Shown: positions 1-10,474, numbered from the stretch's first letter. The stretch is DNA of 64,000 nt from Pseudomonas sp. 10S4 (GCF_034344865.1 NZ_CP133774.1:2914001-2978000), one strand, 5' to 3'. The notes: generated from the letters alone by a model not told the origin. Numbers and translations are program-made.

Positions 1-1388
1 TGCAAGAGGTTCATGTCGAACGCACGCAAAAGCGCGGGATCGTCGGCAACATCTATAAAGGCAAAGTCGTACGTGTTTTGCCGGGCATGCAGGCGGCCTT
101 CGTCGACATCGGCCTGGACCGTGCAGCGTTCATTCATGCCTCGGAAATTTCCCTGCGTGAAGGCCCTGCGGTAGAAAGCATCAGCAGTCTGGTGCACGAA
201 GGCCAGAGCCTGGTGGTGCAAGTCACCAAGGACCCGATCGGCTCAAAGGGCGCGCGCCTGACCACGCAACTGTCGATTCCATCGCGTTATCTGGTGTACA
301 TGCCGCGCACGGCCCATGTCGGCATTTCCCTGAAGATTGAAGACGAAGCCGAGCGCGAACGCCTCAAGCAAGTGGTCACCGACTGCGTGGCCACAGAAGG
401 CATCAAGGAAGCCGGCGGCTTCATCCTGCGTACTGCCGCCGAAGGCGCCGGGGCCGATGAAATCCTCATGGACATCCGCTACCTGCGCCGTCTGTGGGAC
501 CAGATCAACGCCCAGATCCAAACCATCGGCGCCCCGAGCGTGATCTACGAAGACCTCGGCCTGGCCCTGCGGACCTTGCGTGACCTGGTGAGCCCGAAGA
601 TCGAGAAGATCCGGATCGACTCCCGGGAAACCTTCCAGAAAACTACACAATTCGTCGCCGAGCTGATGCCGGAAATCGCCGATCGCCTTGAGCATTACCC
701 TGGCGAGCGGCCGATTTTCGACCTGTACGGTGTCGAAGATGAAATCCAGAAAGCCCTCGAGCGCAAGGTGCCGCTCAAGTCCGGTGGTTATCTGGTGGTG
801 GACCCGGCGGAAGCCATGAGCACCATCGACGTCAATACCGGTGCGTTTGTCGGCCATCGCAACCTCGAAGAAACCATCTTCAAGACCAACCTCGAAGCCG
901 CCACCGCTATTGCCCGTCAGCTGCGCCTGCGCAACCTGGGCGGGATCATCATCATCGACTTCATCGACATGGAAGACGAAGAGCACCAGCGCCAGGTGCT
1001 GCGCACGCTTGAGAAGCAACTGGAGCGCGATCACGCCAAGACCAACATCATCGGCATCACCGAGTTGGGCCTGGTGCAGATGACCCGCAAGCGCACCCGT
1101 GAAAGTCTCGAACAGGTGCTGTGCGAACCGTGCAGCAGTTGCCAGGGTCGCGGCAAGCTCAAGACCCCGGAAACGGTCTGCTACGAAATTTTCCGCGAAA
1201 TCCTCCGCGAAGCCCGCGCCTATCAGGCTGAAGGCTATCGTGTATTGGCGAACCAGAAAGTGGTGGACCGTTTGCTCGATGAAGAGTCAGGCAACGTCGC
1301 CGAGCTGGAAGGCTTTATCGGTCGCACCATACGATTTCAGGTAGAAACCATGTATTCCCAGGAACAATACGACGTGGTGCTGCTCTGA
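1..1388 (+). CDS. rng: Ribonuclease G (5' end outside window)
   Basis: Endoribonuclease of the RNase E/G family, acting on 16S rRNA 5' maturation and mRNA decay. The frame is open from base 3, giving 461 visible residues; family members are near 485, so about 25 N-terminal residues are missing. The S1-like RNA-binding segment starts at once (GIVGNIYKGKVVRVLPG, about nt 36-86). The two metal-binding aspartate segments are seen as TIDVNTGAF (about nt 822-848) and IIDFIDMED (about nt 952-978), followed by the zinc-link cysteines CEPCSSC near nt 1125. yhdP follows by 75 bases, the usual Pseudomonas order. Identification is secure. Confidence 0.96.
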   Translation, partial: QEVHVERTQKRGIVGNIYKGKVVRVLPGMQAAFVDIGLDRAAFIHASEISLREGPAVESISSLVHEGQSLVVQVTKDPIGSKGARLTTQLSIPSRYLVYMPRTAHVGISLKIEDEAERERLKQVVTDCVATEGIKEAGGFILRTAAEGAGADEILMDIRYLRRLWDQINAQIQTIGAPSVIYEDLGLALRTLRDLVSPKIEKIRIDSRETFQKTTQFVAELMPEIADRLEHYPGERPIFDLYGVEDEIQKALERKVPLKSGGYLVVDPAEAMSTIDVNTGAFVGHRNLEETIFKTNLEAATAIARQLRLRNLGGIIIIDFIDMEDEEHQRQVLRTLEKQLERDHAKTNIIGITELGLVQMTRKRTRESLEQVLCEPCSSCQGRGKLKTPETVCYEIFREILREARAYQAEGYRVLANQKVVDRLLDEESGNVAELEGFIGRTIRFQVETMYSQEQYDVVLL

Positions 1389-1463
1389 ATCTCCAGGTTT
1401 CACCGCGACTAGAACGGCTGGCCTCAGCTTTTTGCAGTATTTATGCCATGGGAGCCAACTGAC

Positions 1464-4400
1464 ATGGACCGTCTGACACGCATTTTGGCTGCAATGACCC
1501 GCTGGGGGCTGGGCCTGTGTGCGTTGGTTCTGGTGCTGATGGCGTTGTACGTCAGCCTCGGTCGGGAACTGACGCCACTGGTGGCCGAATACCGCGCCGA
1601 CATCGAGACCAAGGCCAGTGACGCGTTGGGCATGCCCCTGCAAATCGGCAGGCTGGAAGGTAGCTGGAGCGGTTTTGCGCCGATTCTGCTGGCTCACGAC
1701 GTGACGGTCGGCGAGGGCAGCAATGCCCTGCACCTGGATAACGTGCGCGCCGTGCCGGATCTCTGGGCCAGCCTGATGGCCCGGCAAGTACGCATTGCTC
1801 ACCTGGAACTCAATGGTCTGAAGATCAGCCTCAAGGAAGGCGAGGACGGTCAATGGGCGCTGGAAGGTTTGCCGGTGCGGCAGGACCAGCCGCTCGACCC
1901 GGAACAACTGCTCAATAGCCTGCAAATGATCGAACAGCTGTCGGTACTCGATAGCCAGATCACCTTGCAGCCCGTGGACCATGAACCGTTGACGTTGACC
2001 TACGTCGGCCTGAACCTGAAAACCGGCGCCTCCCGCCAGCGCCTCGACGTGCGCCTGACCTTGCCCGATGGTCAGCCAGTGGCCATGAGCCTGCGTACTC
2101 GCGTGCGTGCCAGTGCGTGGAAGGACGGCGAAGCCGAGGCTTACCTGAGTCTGCCGCAAAGTGACTGGTCGAAATGGTTGCCCGGACGCCTGACCCGGCA
2201 ATGGGGTTTTTCCGAGATCAAGGCCGGCGGCGAGCTTTGGCTGAGCTGGAGTGAGGGCGCGGTGCAAAGCGCGGCGATTCGCCTCAACGCCCCGCAACTC
2301 AAAGGCGCCTACGCCGAGCGCAAGCCAATCCAGATCAACAATCTGGCGCTGAACGGTTACTTCCAGCGTAGCAGCGAAGGCGCCGTGGTAACCCTCGATT
2401 CCCTGGCCATGAACCTGGGCGACACACGCTGGGAAAGCCACCTGCAACTCAAACAAAGCGAAGCCACCGACAAGACCGAAGAGCTTTGGCATCTGCAAGC
2501 CGACCGTCTGGACCTGGCGCCGCTCACGCCGCTGCTCAATGCCCTGGGGCCACTGCCTGAAGGTGTGGCCACCGCTGTCGAGAAGCTCAAGGTCACGGGT
2601 GCATTGCGCAACGTGTTGATCGACCTGCGGCCCAATGCCACGGACGACAGCAAATTCAGTTTCGCCGCCAATCTGGAGCAGGTCGGTTTCGACGCCTATC
2701 ACGGCGCACCGGCAGCGCGGAATGTCAGCGGCAGCATCAGCGGTGACCTCGGTCACGGCGAGTTGCGCATGGACAGCAAGGATTTCGTCCTGCACCTGGA
2801 CCCGATTTTCGCCAAGCCATGGCAGTACATCCAGGCCAATGCCCGGCTGACCTGGAAACTCGATAAAGAAGGCTTCACGCTGATCGCGCCATACCTGAAG
2901 GTGTTGGGCGAAGAGGGCAAGATCGCCGGCGACTTCCTGATCCGCCTGCATTTCGATCACACCCAGGAAGACTACATGGACCTGCGGGTCGGCCTGGTGG
3001 ACGGCGATGGCAAATACACCGCCAAGTACTTGCCGCAAGTCCTCAGCCCGGCGCTGGACGAATGGCTGCGCACGGCGATTCTCAAAGGTGCCGTGGACCA
3101 GGGTTTCTTCCAGTACCAGGGTTCGCTGAACCATGGCGCCCCCGAAAACGCTCGCAGCATCAGCCTGTTCTTCAAGGTTCACGACGCCGAACTGGCATTC
3201 CAGCCGGGTTGGCCGCACGTCAGCAAGGTCAGTGGCGATGTGTTTATCGAAGACAGCGGTGTGCGGATTCTGGCCAGCAAGGGCCAGTTGCTCGACATTC
3301 AGGTCAGCGATGTCTACGTCAATATCCCGCATGTCCCTGCCGGGCAAAACGTCCATCTGTTCCTCGACGGTGCGTTTGCCGGAGGCTTGGGCGATGGCCT
3401 GAAAATTCTTCAGCAAGCACCGATCGGCACCGCCGACACCTTTGCCGGTTGGGAAGGCGATGGCGACCTGCAGGGCAAGCTGAAACTGGACATCCCGCTG
3501 GCCAAAGGTGATCTGCCGAAGATTATCGTCGACTTCAAGACCGCCAGGGCCCGGCTGAAACTGGCTGAGCCGACGCTGGAACTGACTCAGCTCAAAGGTG
3601 ATTTCCGTTTCGACAGCAGCAAGGGTTTGAGCGGTCAGAACATCACCGCGAGAGCCTTCGACAAACCGGTGACCGCGCAGATTTTTGCCGATGGCAGCCC
3701 GGGCAAACTCAATACCCGGGTCAGCGCATCCGGTCAGGTCGAGGTCAAGAAACTCACGGACTGGCTCAACGTGACCCAGCCGTTGCCGGTTTCCGGCGTG
3801 GTCCCTTACCAACTGCAACTGAACCTCAATGGGCCGGACAGCCAATTGATGGTCAGCTCCAACCTTAAAGGCGTGGCCGTCGATTTGCCGGCGCCGTTCG
3901 GCATGGCCACTGATGTGGGGCGTGACACGGTGTTCCGCATGACCCTGCAAGGGCCGGAGCGGCGCTATTGGGTCAGCTATGGTGACCTGGCGAATTTCAC
4001 TTTCGCGGCGCCGCCGGGTAATTTCGGCGACGGTCGCGGTGAGTTGTTCCTCGGTGGCGGCAATGCCGTGCTGCCGGCCACCAAGGGCTTGCGCGTCAGT
4101 GGGGTGCTGTCGGAACTGGACGTCGGCCCATGGAAAGACCTTGTGGACAAGTACGCCGGTCAGGACCCGGGCGGTAGCGCCAAGCAGTTGCTCAGCGGCG
4201 CGGACTTCAAAGTCGGCAAGCTCAGTGGTTTCGGTACGACACTGGATCAAGCATCAGTGCAGTTGACCCGCAAACCTTCTGTCTGGGCCTTGCAGCTCGA
4301 CAGTCAACAGGCCAAGGGCAGCGTGACTATCCCGGACGCGAAAGCCACGCCGATTGGCATCAATCTGCAATACGTGAAATTGCCGGCTCCCGACCCGACC

Positions 4401-5267
4401 GTGCTGGCCGATGAAAACTCGCCGGACCCGCTGGTTTCCGTGGACCCGACGAAGATTCCCGCGCTGGATATCCTCATCAATCAGCTGTTCCAGGGCGATG
4501 ACCTGGTCGGCGCCTGGTCGCTGAAAGTCCGCCCGACAGCCAAAGGCATTGCGCTCAATACGCTGGACATGGGCCTCAAGGGCATCCTGTTGCAGGGCAA
4601 CGGGGGCTGGGAAGGAACGCCGGGTGCCACCAGCAGTTGGTACAAGGGCCGAATCAGTGGCAAGAACCTGGCCGACTCGCTCAAGGGCTGGGGCTTTGCC
4701 CCGAGCGTCACCAGTCAGGACTTTCACATGGATGTCGATGGCCGATGGCCGGGCTCCCCGGCCTGGTTGGCTACCAAGCGGTTCTCCGGCAGCCTCGATG
4801 CATCGTTGAACAAAGGTCAGTTTGTCGAAGTCGAGGGTGGTGCCCAGGCATTGCGGGTATTTGGTCTGCTTAACTTCAACTCTATTGGTCGGCGCTTGCG
4901 CCTGGACTTCTCCGACCTGTTTGGCAAAGGTCTGAGCTACGACCGGGTCAAAGGCCTGTTGGTGGCGAGCAGCGGGGTTTATGTCACTCGCGAGCCGATT
5001 GTGCTGACCGGTCCGTCGAGCAATCTGGAGATCAACGGCACGCTGGATCTGGTGGGCGATAATGTCGACGCCAAGTTGCTGGTGACGCTGCCGCTGACGA
5101 ACAACCTGCCGATTGCTGCGCTGATTGTCGGCGCGCCAGCCATTGGTGGTGCGCTGTTCCTGATCGACAAACTGATCGGCGACCGCGTGGCGCGATTCGC
5201 CAGCGTCAAATACACCGTCAAAGGCCCATGGAAAGAGCCGAAGATCACTCTGGATAAACCTTTTTGA
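1464..5267 (+). CDS. yhdP: YhdP family AsmA-like envelope protein
   Basis: Very large (1267 residues) inner-membrane-anchored protein of the YhdP/AsmA-like group, which in E. coli helps move phospholipids from the inner to the outer membrane. One N-terminal membrane segment (about residues 10-30, WGLGLCALVLVLMALYVSL) is followed by a long beta-rich periplasmic body and a hydrophobic C-terminal stretch (NLPIAALIVGAPAIGG). I chose the ATG at 1464 over the in-frame ATG at 1443 because GGAG sits nine bases before it. The Mla system at 21-24 kb deals with the same lipids in the opposite direction. A 987-residue antisense open frame lies inside this gene and is judged a GC-bias shadow. Confidence 0.93.
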   Translation: MDRLTRILAAMTRWGLGLCALVLVLMALYVSLGRELTPLVAEYRADIETKASDALGMPLQIGRLEGSWSGFAPILLAHDVTVGEGSNALHLDNVRAVPDLWASLMARQVRIAHLELNGLKISLKEGEDGQWALEGLPVRQDQPLDPEQLLNSLQMIEQLSVLDSQITLQPVDHEPLTLTYVGLNLKTGASRQRLDVRLTLPDGQPVAMSLRTRVRASAWKDGEAEAYLSLPQSDWSKWLPGRLTRQWGFSEIKAGGELWLSWSEGAVQSAAIRLNAPQLKGAYAERKPIQINNLALNGYFQRSSEGAVVTLDSLAMNLGDTRWESHLQLKQSEATDKTEELWHLQADRLDLAPLTPLLNALGPLPEGVATAVEKLKVTGALRNVLIDLRPNATDDSKFSFAANLEQVGFDAYHGAPAARNVSGSISGDLGHGELRMDSKDFVLHLDPIFAKPWQYIQANARLTWKLDKEGFTLIAPYLKVLGEEGKIAGDFLIRLHFDHTQEDYMDLRVGLVDGDGKYTAKYLPQVLSPALDEWLRTAILKGAVDQGFFQYQGSLNHGAPENARSISLFFKVHDAELAFQPGWPHVSKVSGDVFIEDSGVRILASKGQLLDIQVSDVYVNIPHVPAGQNVHLFLDGAFAGGLGDGLKILQQAPIGTADTFAGWEGDGDLQGKLKLDIPLAKGDLPKIIVDFKTARARLKLAEPTLELTQLKGDFRFDSSKGLSGQNITARAFDKPVTAQIFADGSPGKLNTRVSASGQVEVKKLTDWLNVTQPLPVSGVVPYQLQLNLNGPDSQLMVSSNLKGVAVDLPAPFGMATDVGRDTVFRMTLQGPERRYWVSYGDLANFTFAAPPGNFGDGRGELFLGGGNAVLPATKGLRVSGVLSELDVGPWKDLVDKYAGQDPGGSAKQLLSGADFKVGKLSGFGTTLDQASVQLTRKPSVWALQLDSQQAKGSVTIPDAKATPIGINLQYVKLPAPDPTVLADENSPDPLVSVDPTKIPALDILINQLFQGDDLVGAWSLKVRPTAKGIALNTLDMGLKGILLQGNGGWEGTPGATSSWYKGRISGKNLADSLKGWGFAPSVTSQDFHMDVDGRWPGSPAWLATKRFSGSLDASLNKGQFVEVEGGAQALRVFGLLNFNSIGRRLRLDFSDLFGKGLSYDRVKGLLVASSGVYVTREPIVLTGPSSNLEINGTLDLVGDNVDAKLLVTLPLTNNLPIAALIVGAPAIGGALFLIDKLIGDRVARFASVKYTVKGPWKEPKITLDKPF

Positions 5268-5324
5268 TGTTCTTTTTCAAAAGCCACTCTCCAAACCGAT
5301 GGAGTAGCATGGCCGTAAGCCCCT

Positions 5325-5399
5325 TGTAGGAGCTGCCGCAGGCTGCGATCTTTTGATCTTGTGAAAATCAAAAGATCGCAGCCTGCGGCAGCTCCTACA
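5325..5399. repeat. REP pair, family A
   Basis: Inverted pair of the unit TGTAGGAGCTGCCGCAGGCT; the two arms are perfect complements around a short centre (ATCTTGTGAAAAT). It lies between yhdP and the nitrilase gene and could form a strong hairpin in the transcript. Confidence 0.9.
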
Positions 5400-5431
5400 G
5401 GTATGTGTTGATTCCAGATAAGGAAATGGCC

Positions 5432-6292
5432 ATGTCTGTAGCGGTGATTCAAATGGTCAGCCAGAGCGATGTGTTGGCCAATCTGGCCCAGGCCCGTCGC
5501 TTGCTGGAGCAAGCGGCGAACGCTGGCGCTCGGCTGGCAGTGCTGCCGGAAAACTTCGCCGCCATGGGGCGTCGCGACATCGCCGATATCGGTCGCGCCG
5601 AAGCCTTGGGCGAAGGTCCGATCCTGCCGTGGTTGAAACAGACCGCCCGCGCCCTCAAGTTATGGATAGTAGCCGGCACCTTGCCGTTACCGCCGGCTGA
5701 CCAGCCGATGGCGAAAGTGCATGCCTGCTCGCTGCTGGTGGATGATCAGGGCGAAACCGTTGCACGGTATGACAAGTTGCACTTGTTCGACGTCGATGTG
5801 GCGGACGATCGCGGGCGTTATCGCGAATCCGATGACTATGCTTATGGCAGTGGGGTGGTTGTGGCAGACACACCCGTCGGTCGAGTCGGCCTGACAGTGT
5901 GTTATGACCTGCGTTTCCCGGAGCTGTACAGCGAATTGCGGGCTGCCGGTGCAGAGTTGATCACCGCGCCATCGGCCTTCACCGCCGTGACTGGCGCGGC
6001 CCATTGGGATGTACTGATCCGCGCACGGGCCATCGAGACCCAATGCTACATACTCGCGGCCGCCCAGGGTGGCACCCATCCGGGACCGCGAGAGACTTAT
6101 GGACATGCCGCCATCGTCGACCCATGGGGGCGCGTGCTGGCGCAACAGGATCAAGGCGAGGCCGTGTTGCTGGCCGAACGCGATAGCAGCGAACAGGCGT
6201 CCATCAGGGCGCGGATGCCGGTGTCCAGTCACCGGCGCTTTTCTCGCAGGGCGCGCAGCGACCTGCCTCAGAACGATGAATTTAAGGCGTAA
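5432..6292 (+). CDS. Carbon-nitrogen hydrolase (nitrilase superfamily, Nit-like)
   Basis: Amidase of the nitrilase fold, 286 residues. The Glu-Lys-Cys triad is visible: E40 in LPENF, K115 in RYDKLHLFD and C157 in [12 protein letters not shown]. The motifs fit the Nit1/Nit2 branch, members of which hydrolyse deaminated glutathione or omega-amides, but the substrate cannot be read from the sequence. The ATG at 5432 has AAGGA about eight bases upstream; the longer GTG frame from 5405 starts next to the REP repeat and is less likely. tldD follows after five bases, so the two are probably cotranscribed, as in other pseudomonads. Confidence 0.9.
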   Translation: MSVAVIQMVSQSDVLANLAQARRLLEQAANAGARLAVLPENFAAMGRRDIADIGRAEALGEGPILPWLKQTARALKLWIVAGTLPLPPADQPMAKVHACSLLVDDQGETVARYDKLHLFDVDVADDRGRYRESDDYAYGSGVVVADTPVGRVGLTVCYDLRFPELYSELRAAGAELITAPSAFTAVTGAAHWDVLIRARAIETQCYILAAAQGGTHPGPRETYGHAAIVDPWGRVLAQQDQGEAVLLAERDSSEQASIRARMPVSSHRRFSRRARSDLPQNDEFKA

Positions 6293-6297
6293 AGCAT

Positions 6298-7740
6298 ATG
6301 AGCGAGTTGTTGTCCTCAGTCAGTGACCATCTGTTAGCGCCCGGCGGCGTGACCATCGAGAGCCTGCAAAGTGTGCTCGGCGATCTGGCCGGCCCGGGCA
6401 TCGATGCTGCCGATCTGTATTTCCAGGGCCAGATTTCCGAGTCCTGGGCGCTGGAAGACGGCATCGTCAAGGAAGGCAGCTTCAACCTCGACCAGGGCGT
6501 CGGCGTGCGGGCGCAATCGGGTGAGAAAACCGGTTTTGCCTATAGCAACGCCATCACCCTCGAAGCGCTCGGCGCGGCGGCTCGTGCCGCGCGTTCGATC
6601 TCCCGAGCCGGGCAGAACGGCACGGTGCAAGCGTTCACCACCCAGGATGTCGCCCAGTTGTACGGTCCGGACAACCCGCTGGAAGTGATGACCCGCGCCG
6701 AAAAAGTCGAACTGCTCAAGCGTATCGACGTCGCGACCCGTGCCCTCGACCCGCGTATCCAGCAAGTCACCGTGAGCATGGCCGGGGTTTGGGAGCGCAT
6801 TCTCGTGGCTTCCACCGACGGCAGCCTGGCGGCGGATGTGCGGCCATTGGTGCGCTTCAACGTCAGCGTGATCGTTGAACAAAACGGCCGCCGCGAGCGC
6901 GGTGGTCATGGCGGCGGCGGTCGTACCGATTATCGTTATTTTCTCAGCGACGACCGTGCCATGGGCTACGCCCGTGAAGCGTTGCGTCAGGCGCTGGTGA
7001 ACCTGGAAGCGATTCCGGCGCCGGCTGGTACGTTGCCGGTGGTGTTGGGTTCGGGTTGGTCCGGTGTGCTGTTGCACGAAGCGGTCGGCCACGGCCTGGA
7101 AGGCGACTTCAACCGCAAGGGCAGTTCGGCCTACAGCGGGCGCATGGGCGAGATGGTTGCGTCCAAGCTCTGCACCATCGTCGATGACGGCACCCTGGCG
7201 GGTCGTCGTGGCTCGTTGAGCGTCGATGACGAAGGCACCCCGACCGAGTGCACCACGCTGATCGAAAACGGCGTGCTCAAAGGCTACATGCAGGACAAGC
7301 TCAACGCGCGCCTGATGGGCGTGGCCCGCACCGGTAACGGTCGTCGTGAATCCTACGCGCACCTGCCGATGCCTCGGATGACCAACACCTACATGCTGGC
7401 GGGCGAAAGCGACCCGGCAGAAATCATCGCCTCGGTGAAACGCGGCATCTACTGCGCCAACCTCGGCGGCGGTCAGGTGGACATTACCAGCGGCAAGTTC
7501 GTGTTCTCCACCAGCGAGGCGTACCTGATCGAAGACGGCAAGATTACCGCCCCGGTCAAAGGCGCGACGTTGATCGGCAACGGACCGGAAGCCATGAGCA
7601 AGGTGTCGATGGTCGGTAACGATCTGGCGCTGGACAGTGGCGTGGGGACGTGCGGGAAGGATGGGCAGTCGGTGCCGGTGGGTGTCGGCCAGCCAACGCT
7701 GAAAATCGATGCGATCACTGTGGGTGGCACAGGGTCGTAA
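6298..7740 (+). CDS. tldD: Metalloprotease subunit TldD
   Basis: TldD forms a heterodimeric zinc protease with PmbA/TldE (8484-9830), known for trimming modified peptides such as microcins and for degrading CcdA. The protein has 480 residues, normal for the family. The zinc site is the HEAVGH motif at about residues 260-265, the feature that separates catalytic TldD from PmbA. It starts five bases after the nitrilase stop. REP repeats and the convergent darP separate it from its partner gene. Confidence 0.96.
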   Translation: MSELLSSVSDHLLAPGGVTIESLQSVLGDLAGPGIDAADLYFQGQISESWALEDGIVKEGSFNLDQGVGVRAQSGEKTGFAYSNAITLEALGAAARAARSISRAGQNGTVQAFTTQDVAQLYGPDNPLEVMTRAEKVELLKRIDVATRALDPRIQQVTVSMAGVWERILVASTDGSLAADVRPLVRFNVSVIVEQNGRRERGGHGGGGRTDYRYFLSDDRAMGYAREALRQALVNLEAIPAPAGTLPVVLGSGWSGVLLHEAVGHGLEGDFNRKGSSAYSGRMGEMVASKLCTIVDDGTLAGRRGSLSVDDEGTPTECTTLIENGVLKGYMQDKLNARLMGVARTGNGRRESYAHLPMPRMTNTYMLAGESDPAEIIASVKRGIYCANLGGGQVDITSGKFVFSTSEAYLIEDGKITAPVKGATLIGNGPEAMSKVSMVGNDLALDSGVGTCGKDGQSVPVGVGQPTLKIDAITVGGTGS

Positions 7741-7745
7741 GGAGA

Positions 7746-7837
7746 TGTAGGAGCTGCCGAAGGCTGCGATCTTTTGATCCTGATTTTGATTTTGCAAAAC
7801 CAACGTCAAAAGATCGCAGCCTGCGGCAGCTCCTACA
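7746..7837. repeat. REP pair, family A
   Basis: TGTAGGAGCTGCCGAAGGCT and its inverted copy (AGCCTGCGGCAGCTCCTACA) facing each other across about 50 bases. Fills the gap between the convergent tldD and darP and may end both transcripts. Confidence 0.9.
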
Positions 7838-7851
7838 GGGGCCGCGATAAC

Positions 7852-8375
7852 TTAACGCAGACCGCGTTGAGTCTCGTCCAGCTCACGGATGTACTTGAAC
7901 ATTTTACGGCTCGATGCCGGTGGCTTGTTGGTCGCCAGTTCGTGCTGGGCCTGACGGATCAGGGAGCGCAACTGTTGACGATCAGCCTCCGGGTAATCGA
8001 CAACGAATTTCTCCAGGACCGCGTCGTCGCCTGCGATCAAGCGATCGCGCCAGCGTTCCAGGCCGTGGAAACGTTCGTTGTACTGCCGGGTGGAGGCATC
8101 GAGTTGATCGAGCAAGGTCAGAATGGCGTCAGTGTCCTGGTCGCGCATCAGTTTGCCGATGAACATAAGGTGCCGTTTACGCGCGATATTCGCGGTGTGC
8201 TTGGGCGCATCGGCCAGGGCCCGGCGCATAGCGTCGGTCAACGGCAGTTTTGCCAGCAAGTCAGGCTTGAGTGTTGTAAGGCGCTCGCCAAGGTCAACCA
8301 GAGCATGCAGCTCGCGTTTAACCTGGGATTTGCTTTTTCTCCCGTATCGAGGGAGTCGTCGTAAGAATCAACCAT
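7852..8375 (-). CDS. darP: Ribosome biogenesis factor DarP/YjgA (frameshift near the start)
   Basis: DUF615 protein that associates with pre-50S ribosomal particles and helps late large-subunit assembly. The C-terminal 135 residues (from [13 protein letters not shown]) read in one frame. The expected N-terminus starts at an ATG at 8375 ([12 protein letters not shown]), then needs one extra base to continue as [20 protein letters not shown]. The missing base maps to a run of five T (five A on the coding strand) at 8334-8338. With that base restored the product is 174 residues, the family norm, so I read this as one intact gene with a homopolymer deletion, either a sequencing error or a recent mutation. 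Confidence 0.88.
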
Positions 8376-8483
8376 GGTGGCCGTCCGCAAAGAAACGCCG
8401 CCATGATAACCAGTCGGGGGCCGCTTGTCCGGCCCGGTCGCTCGAAGGCCCTAGCCGAAAGCAGAATTTGAGTGGAGAACAGC

Positions 8484-9830
8484 ATGAGTGCAGTTGAAAG
8501 CGTCGGCCCACAAGCGTTGCCGGCACTGCAAGAGCAAGTCGAGCAGATCATTGCTGAAGCCAAGCGCCAAGGCGCCAGCGCCTGTGAAGTCGCGGTCTCG
8601 CTGGAACAAGGCCTGTCGACATCGGTTCGTCAGCGAGAAGTCGAAACCGTCGAATTCAATCGCGATCAGGGCTTTGGCATCACCTTGTACGTTGGCCAGC
8701 GCAAAGGCTCGGCCAGCACTTCGGCCAGCGGTCCGGAAGCGATTCGCGAAACCGTTGCTGCCGCACTGGCCATCGCCAAGCACACCTCTGAAGACGAAGC
8801 CTCAGGCCTGGCCGACGCCGCGCTGATGGCCAAGGATCTGCACGATTTCGACCTGTTCCACCAATGGGACATCACCCCCGAGCAAGCCATCGAGATGGCC
8901 CTGACCTGTGAAGCGGCGGCATTTGCCACCGATAGCCGGATCAAGAACGCCGACGGCACTACCCTCAGCACCCACCAGGGCTGCCGCGTTTACGGCAACA
9001 GCCACGGGTTTATCGGCGGTTATGCGTCGACCCGCCACAGCCTGAGCTGCGTGATGATCGCCGAGGCCGAAGGCCAGATGCAGCGCGATTATTGGTACGA
9101 CGTGAGCCGTCAGGGCACTTTGCTGGCTGACCCGGTGAGCATTGGCCAGCGTGCCGCGCAACGGGCAGCGAGCCGTTTGGGCGCGCGTCCGGTGCCAACT
9201 TGCGAAGTGCCGGTGCTGTTTTCGGCCGAGTTGGCCGGTGGGTTGTTCGGCAGCTTCCTGTCGGCAGTGTCTGGCGGCAGTCTGTATCGCAAGTCATCGT
9301 TCCTTGAAGGCACGCTGGGTCAGAAGTTGTTCCCGGAATGGCTGACCCTTGATGAGCGTCCGCACCTGATGCAGGCGATGGGCAGTTCGGCGTTCGATGG
9401 CGATGGCTTGGCGACCTATGCCAAACCGTTCGTCGAGAACGGCGTATTGGTGTCGTACATCCTCGGTACCTATTCCGGACGCAAGCTGGGAATGCCGAGC
9501 ACCGCCAACGCGGGCGGCGTGCACAACCTGTTCGTGACCCATGGCGATGAAGATCAGGCTGCCCTGTTGCGTCGCATGGGGCGTGGTCTGCTGGTCACCG
9601 AGTTGATGGGCCACGGCTTGAACATGGTCACCGGCGATTACTCCCGTGGCGCGGCGGGTTTCTGGGTCGAGAACGGTGAAATCCAGTTCGCGGTCCAGGA
9701 AGTCACGATCGCCGGCAACATGCGCGACATGTTCAAACAGATCGTTGCCGTGGGGAATGACCTGGAACTGCGCAGCAACATTCGCACCGGTTCGGTGTTG
9801 ATCGAGCGGATGACGGTGGCGGGTAGCTGA
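8484..9830 (+). CDS. pmbA: Metalloprotease-associated subunit PmbA/TldE
   Basis: Partner of TldD in the TldD/TldE protease. 448 residues from the ATG at 8484; the in-frame ATG at 8472 would add only MENS. As expected for the non-catalytic subunit there is no HExxxH motif, while the C-terminal half keeps the family segment MGHGLNMVTGDYSRGAAGFW. It is divergent from darP, and a clear terminator follows 21 bases after its stop. Confidence 0.95.
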   Translation: MSAVESVGPQALPALQEQVEQIIAEAKRQGASACEVAVSLEQGLSTSVRQREVETVEFNRDQGFGITLYVGQRKGSASTSASGPEAIRETVAAALAIAKHTSEDEASGLADAALMAKDLHDFDLFHQWDITPEQAIEMALTCEAAAFATDSRIKNADGTTLSTHQGCRVYGNSHGFIGGYASTRHSLSCVMIAEAEGQMQRDYWYDVSRQGTLLADPVSIGQRAAQRAASRLGARPVPTCEVPVLFSAELAGGLFGSFLSAVSGGSLYRKSSFLEGTLGQKLFPEWLTLDERPHLMQAMGSSAFDGDGLATYAKPFVENGVLVSYILGTYSGRKLGMPSTANAGGVHNLFVTHGDEDQAALLRRMGRGLLVTELMGHGLNMVTGDYSRGAAGFWVENGEIQFAVQEVTIAGNMRDMFKQIVAVGNDLELRSNIRTGSVLIERMTVAGS

Positions 9831-9850
9831 CCCACACCGTTACACAAAAA

Positions 9851-9885
9851 GGCGCGTCATCCAAACGGATGGCGCGCCTTTTTTT
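9851..9885 (+). terminator. Rho-independent terminator after pmbA
   Basis: Stem GGCGCGTCATCC / GGATGGCGCGCC with an AAAC loop (one G-T wobble), followed by a run of seven T. Confidence 0.93.
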
Positions 9886-9905
9886 ATGGCGTTCACACCG
9901 TCCCC

Positions 9906-9995
9906 TGTGGGAGCGAGCTTGCTCACGATAGCAGTGTGTCAGACGACACATATGTTGAATGGTCGACCGTCATCGCGAGCAAGCTCGCTCCCACA
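9906..9995. repeat. REP pair, family B
   Basis: TGTGGGAGCGAGCTTGCTC and its inverted copy GAGCAAGCTCGCTCCCACA facing each other across about 50 bases, between the pmbA terminator and the fagA promoter. Confidence 0.9.
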
Positions 9996-10030
9996 ATGGA
10001 TCTCATCTAATTTCTCGGGGTTGTTTTGGT

Positions 10031-10063
10031 TCTCATTATCATCTAATAATAAATCTCATTACC
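10031..10063 (+). promoter_or_regulatory. Candidate Fur box upstream of fagA
   Basis: AT-rich stretch with repeated ATTATC/AATAAT units (TCATTATCATCTAATAATA and a further CTCATTA) ending 16 bases before the fagA start. It resembles overlapping GATAAT-type Fur sites, and the equivalent fagA-fumC-sodA operon of P. aeruginosa is known to be iron- and Fur-regulated. No binding score was computed. Confidence 0.6.
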
Positions 10064-10078
10064 GAATGAGCCCGGATC

Positions 10079-10474
10079 ATGAGTTCTGCCTTGCACGAGC
10101 AGCCTTACCTCGAAAGCTGGCGCTGGATGAGTCGCCAGATCCGTTGCGCGATGGACCCCGATGAGCCTCGCCTGATCGACCATTACCTGGCCGAAGGTCG
10201 GTATCTGGCCTGTTGCACGGCAACGTCTCCCTGGACCATCGCCGAAACTTCCTTCCGTTTGTTGCTCGACACCGCCGCCGATGTCGCGCTGCCGTGGCAC
10301 TGGCGCACCTTCTGCCTCGACCAGGCCTGGCGCCCATTGCGCGAACTGGAACGCCTCTCCCTGTGTAAGTGCCGCCTCAAGCGCTGGCAAAGCTACACCT
10401 GGCAACTGGCGACCTGCGAGTTGCAGCCTTCGATTCCTCTCATAGAACTGGTGCAAGGATTTCCCGATGAATAA
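10079..10474 (+). CDS. fagA: FagA, Fur-associated gene product
   Basis: Small protein of 131 residues and unknown biochemical role, first gene of the iron-starvation operon with fumC, a small ORF and sodA. It is rich in Trp, Leu and Cys and has no recognised enzyme motif. Its stop overlaps the fumC start by eight bases, which suggests translational coupling. Identification rests on position, size and the Fur-box-like sequence just upstream; such proteins are found almost only next to fumC in pseudomonads. Confidence 0.85.
   Translation: MSSALHEQPYLESWRWMSRQIRCAMDPDEPRLIDHYLAEGRYLACCTATSPWTIAETSFRLLLDTAADVALPWHWRTFCLDQAWRPLRELERLSLCKCRLKRWQSYTWQLATCELQPSIPLIELVQGFPDE

Noticed and set aside
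1287..4250. 987-codon open frame antisense to yhdP
   Set aside because: Its codons mirror the GC-rich third positions of yhdP, it has no domain pattern or ribosome site, and yhdP is well supported.
6334..7809. Long minus-strand open frame across tldD
   Set aside because: Composition is typical of an antisense shadow (rich in His, Gln, Arg, Val) and it runs through a REP pair.
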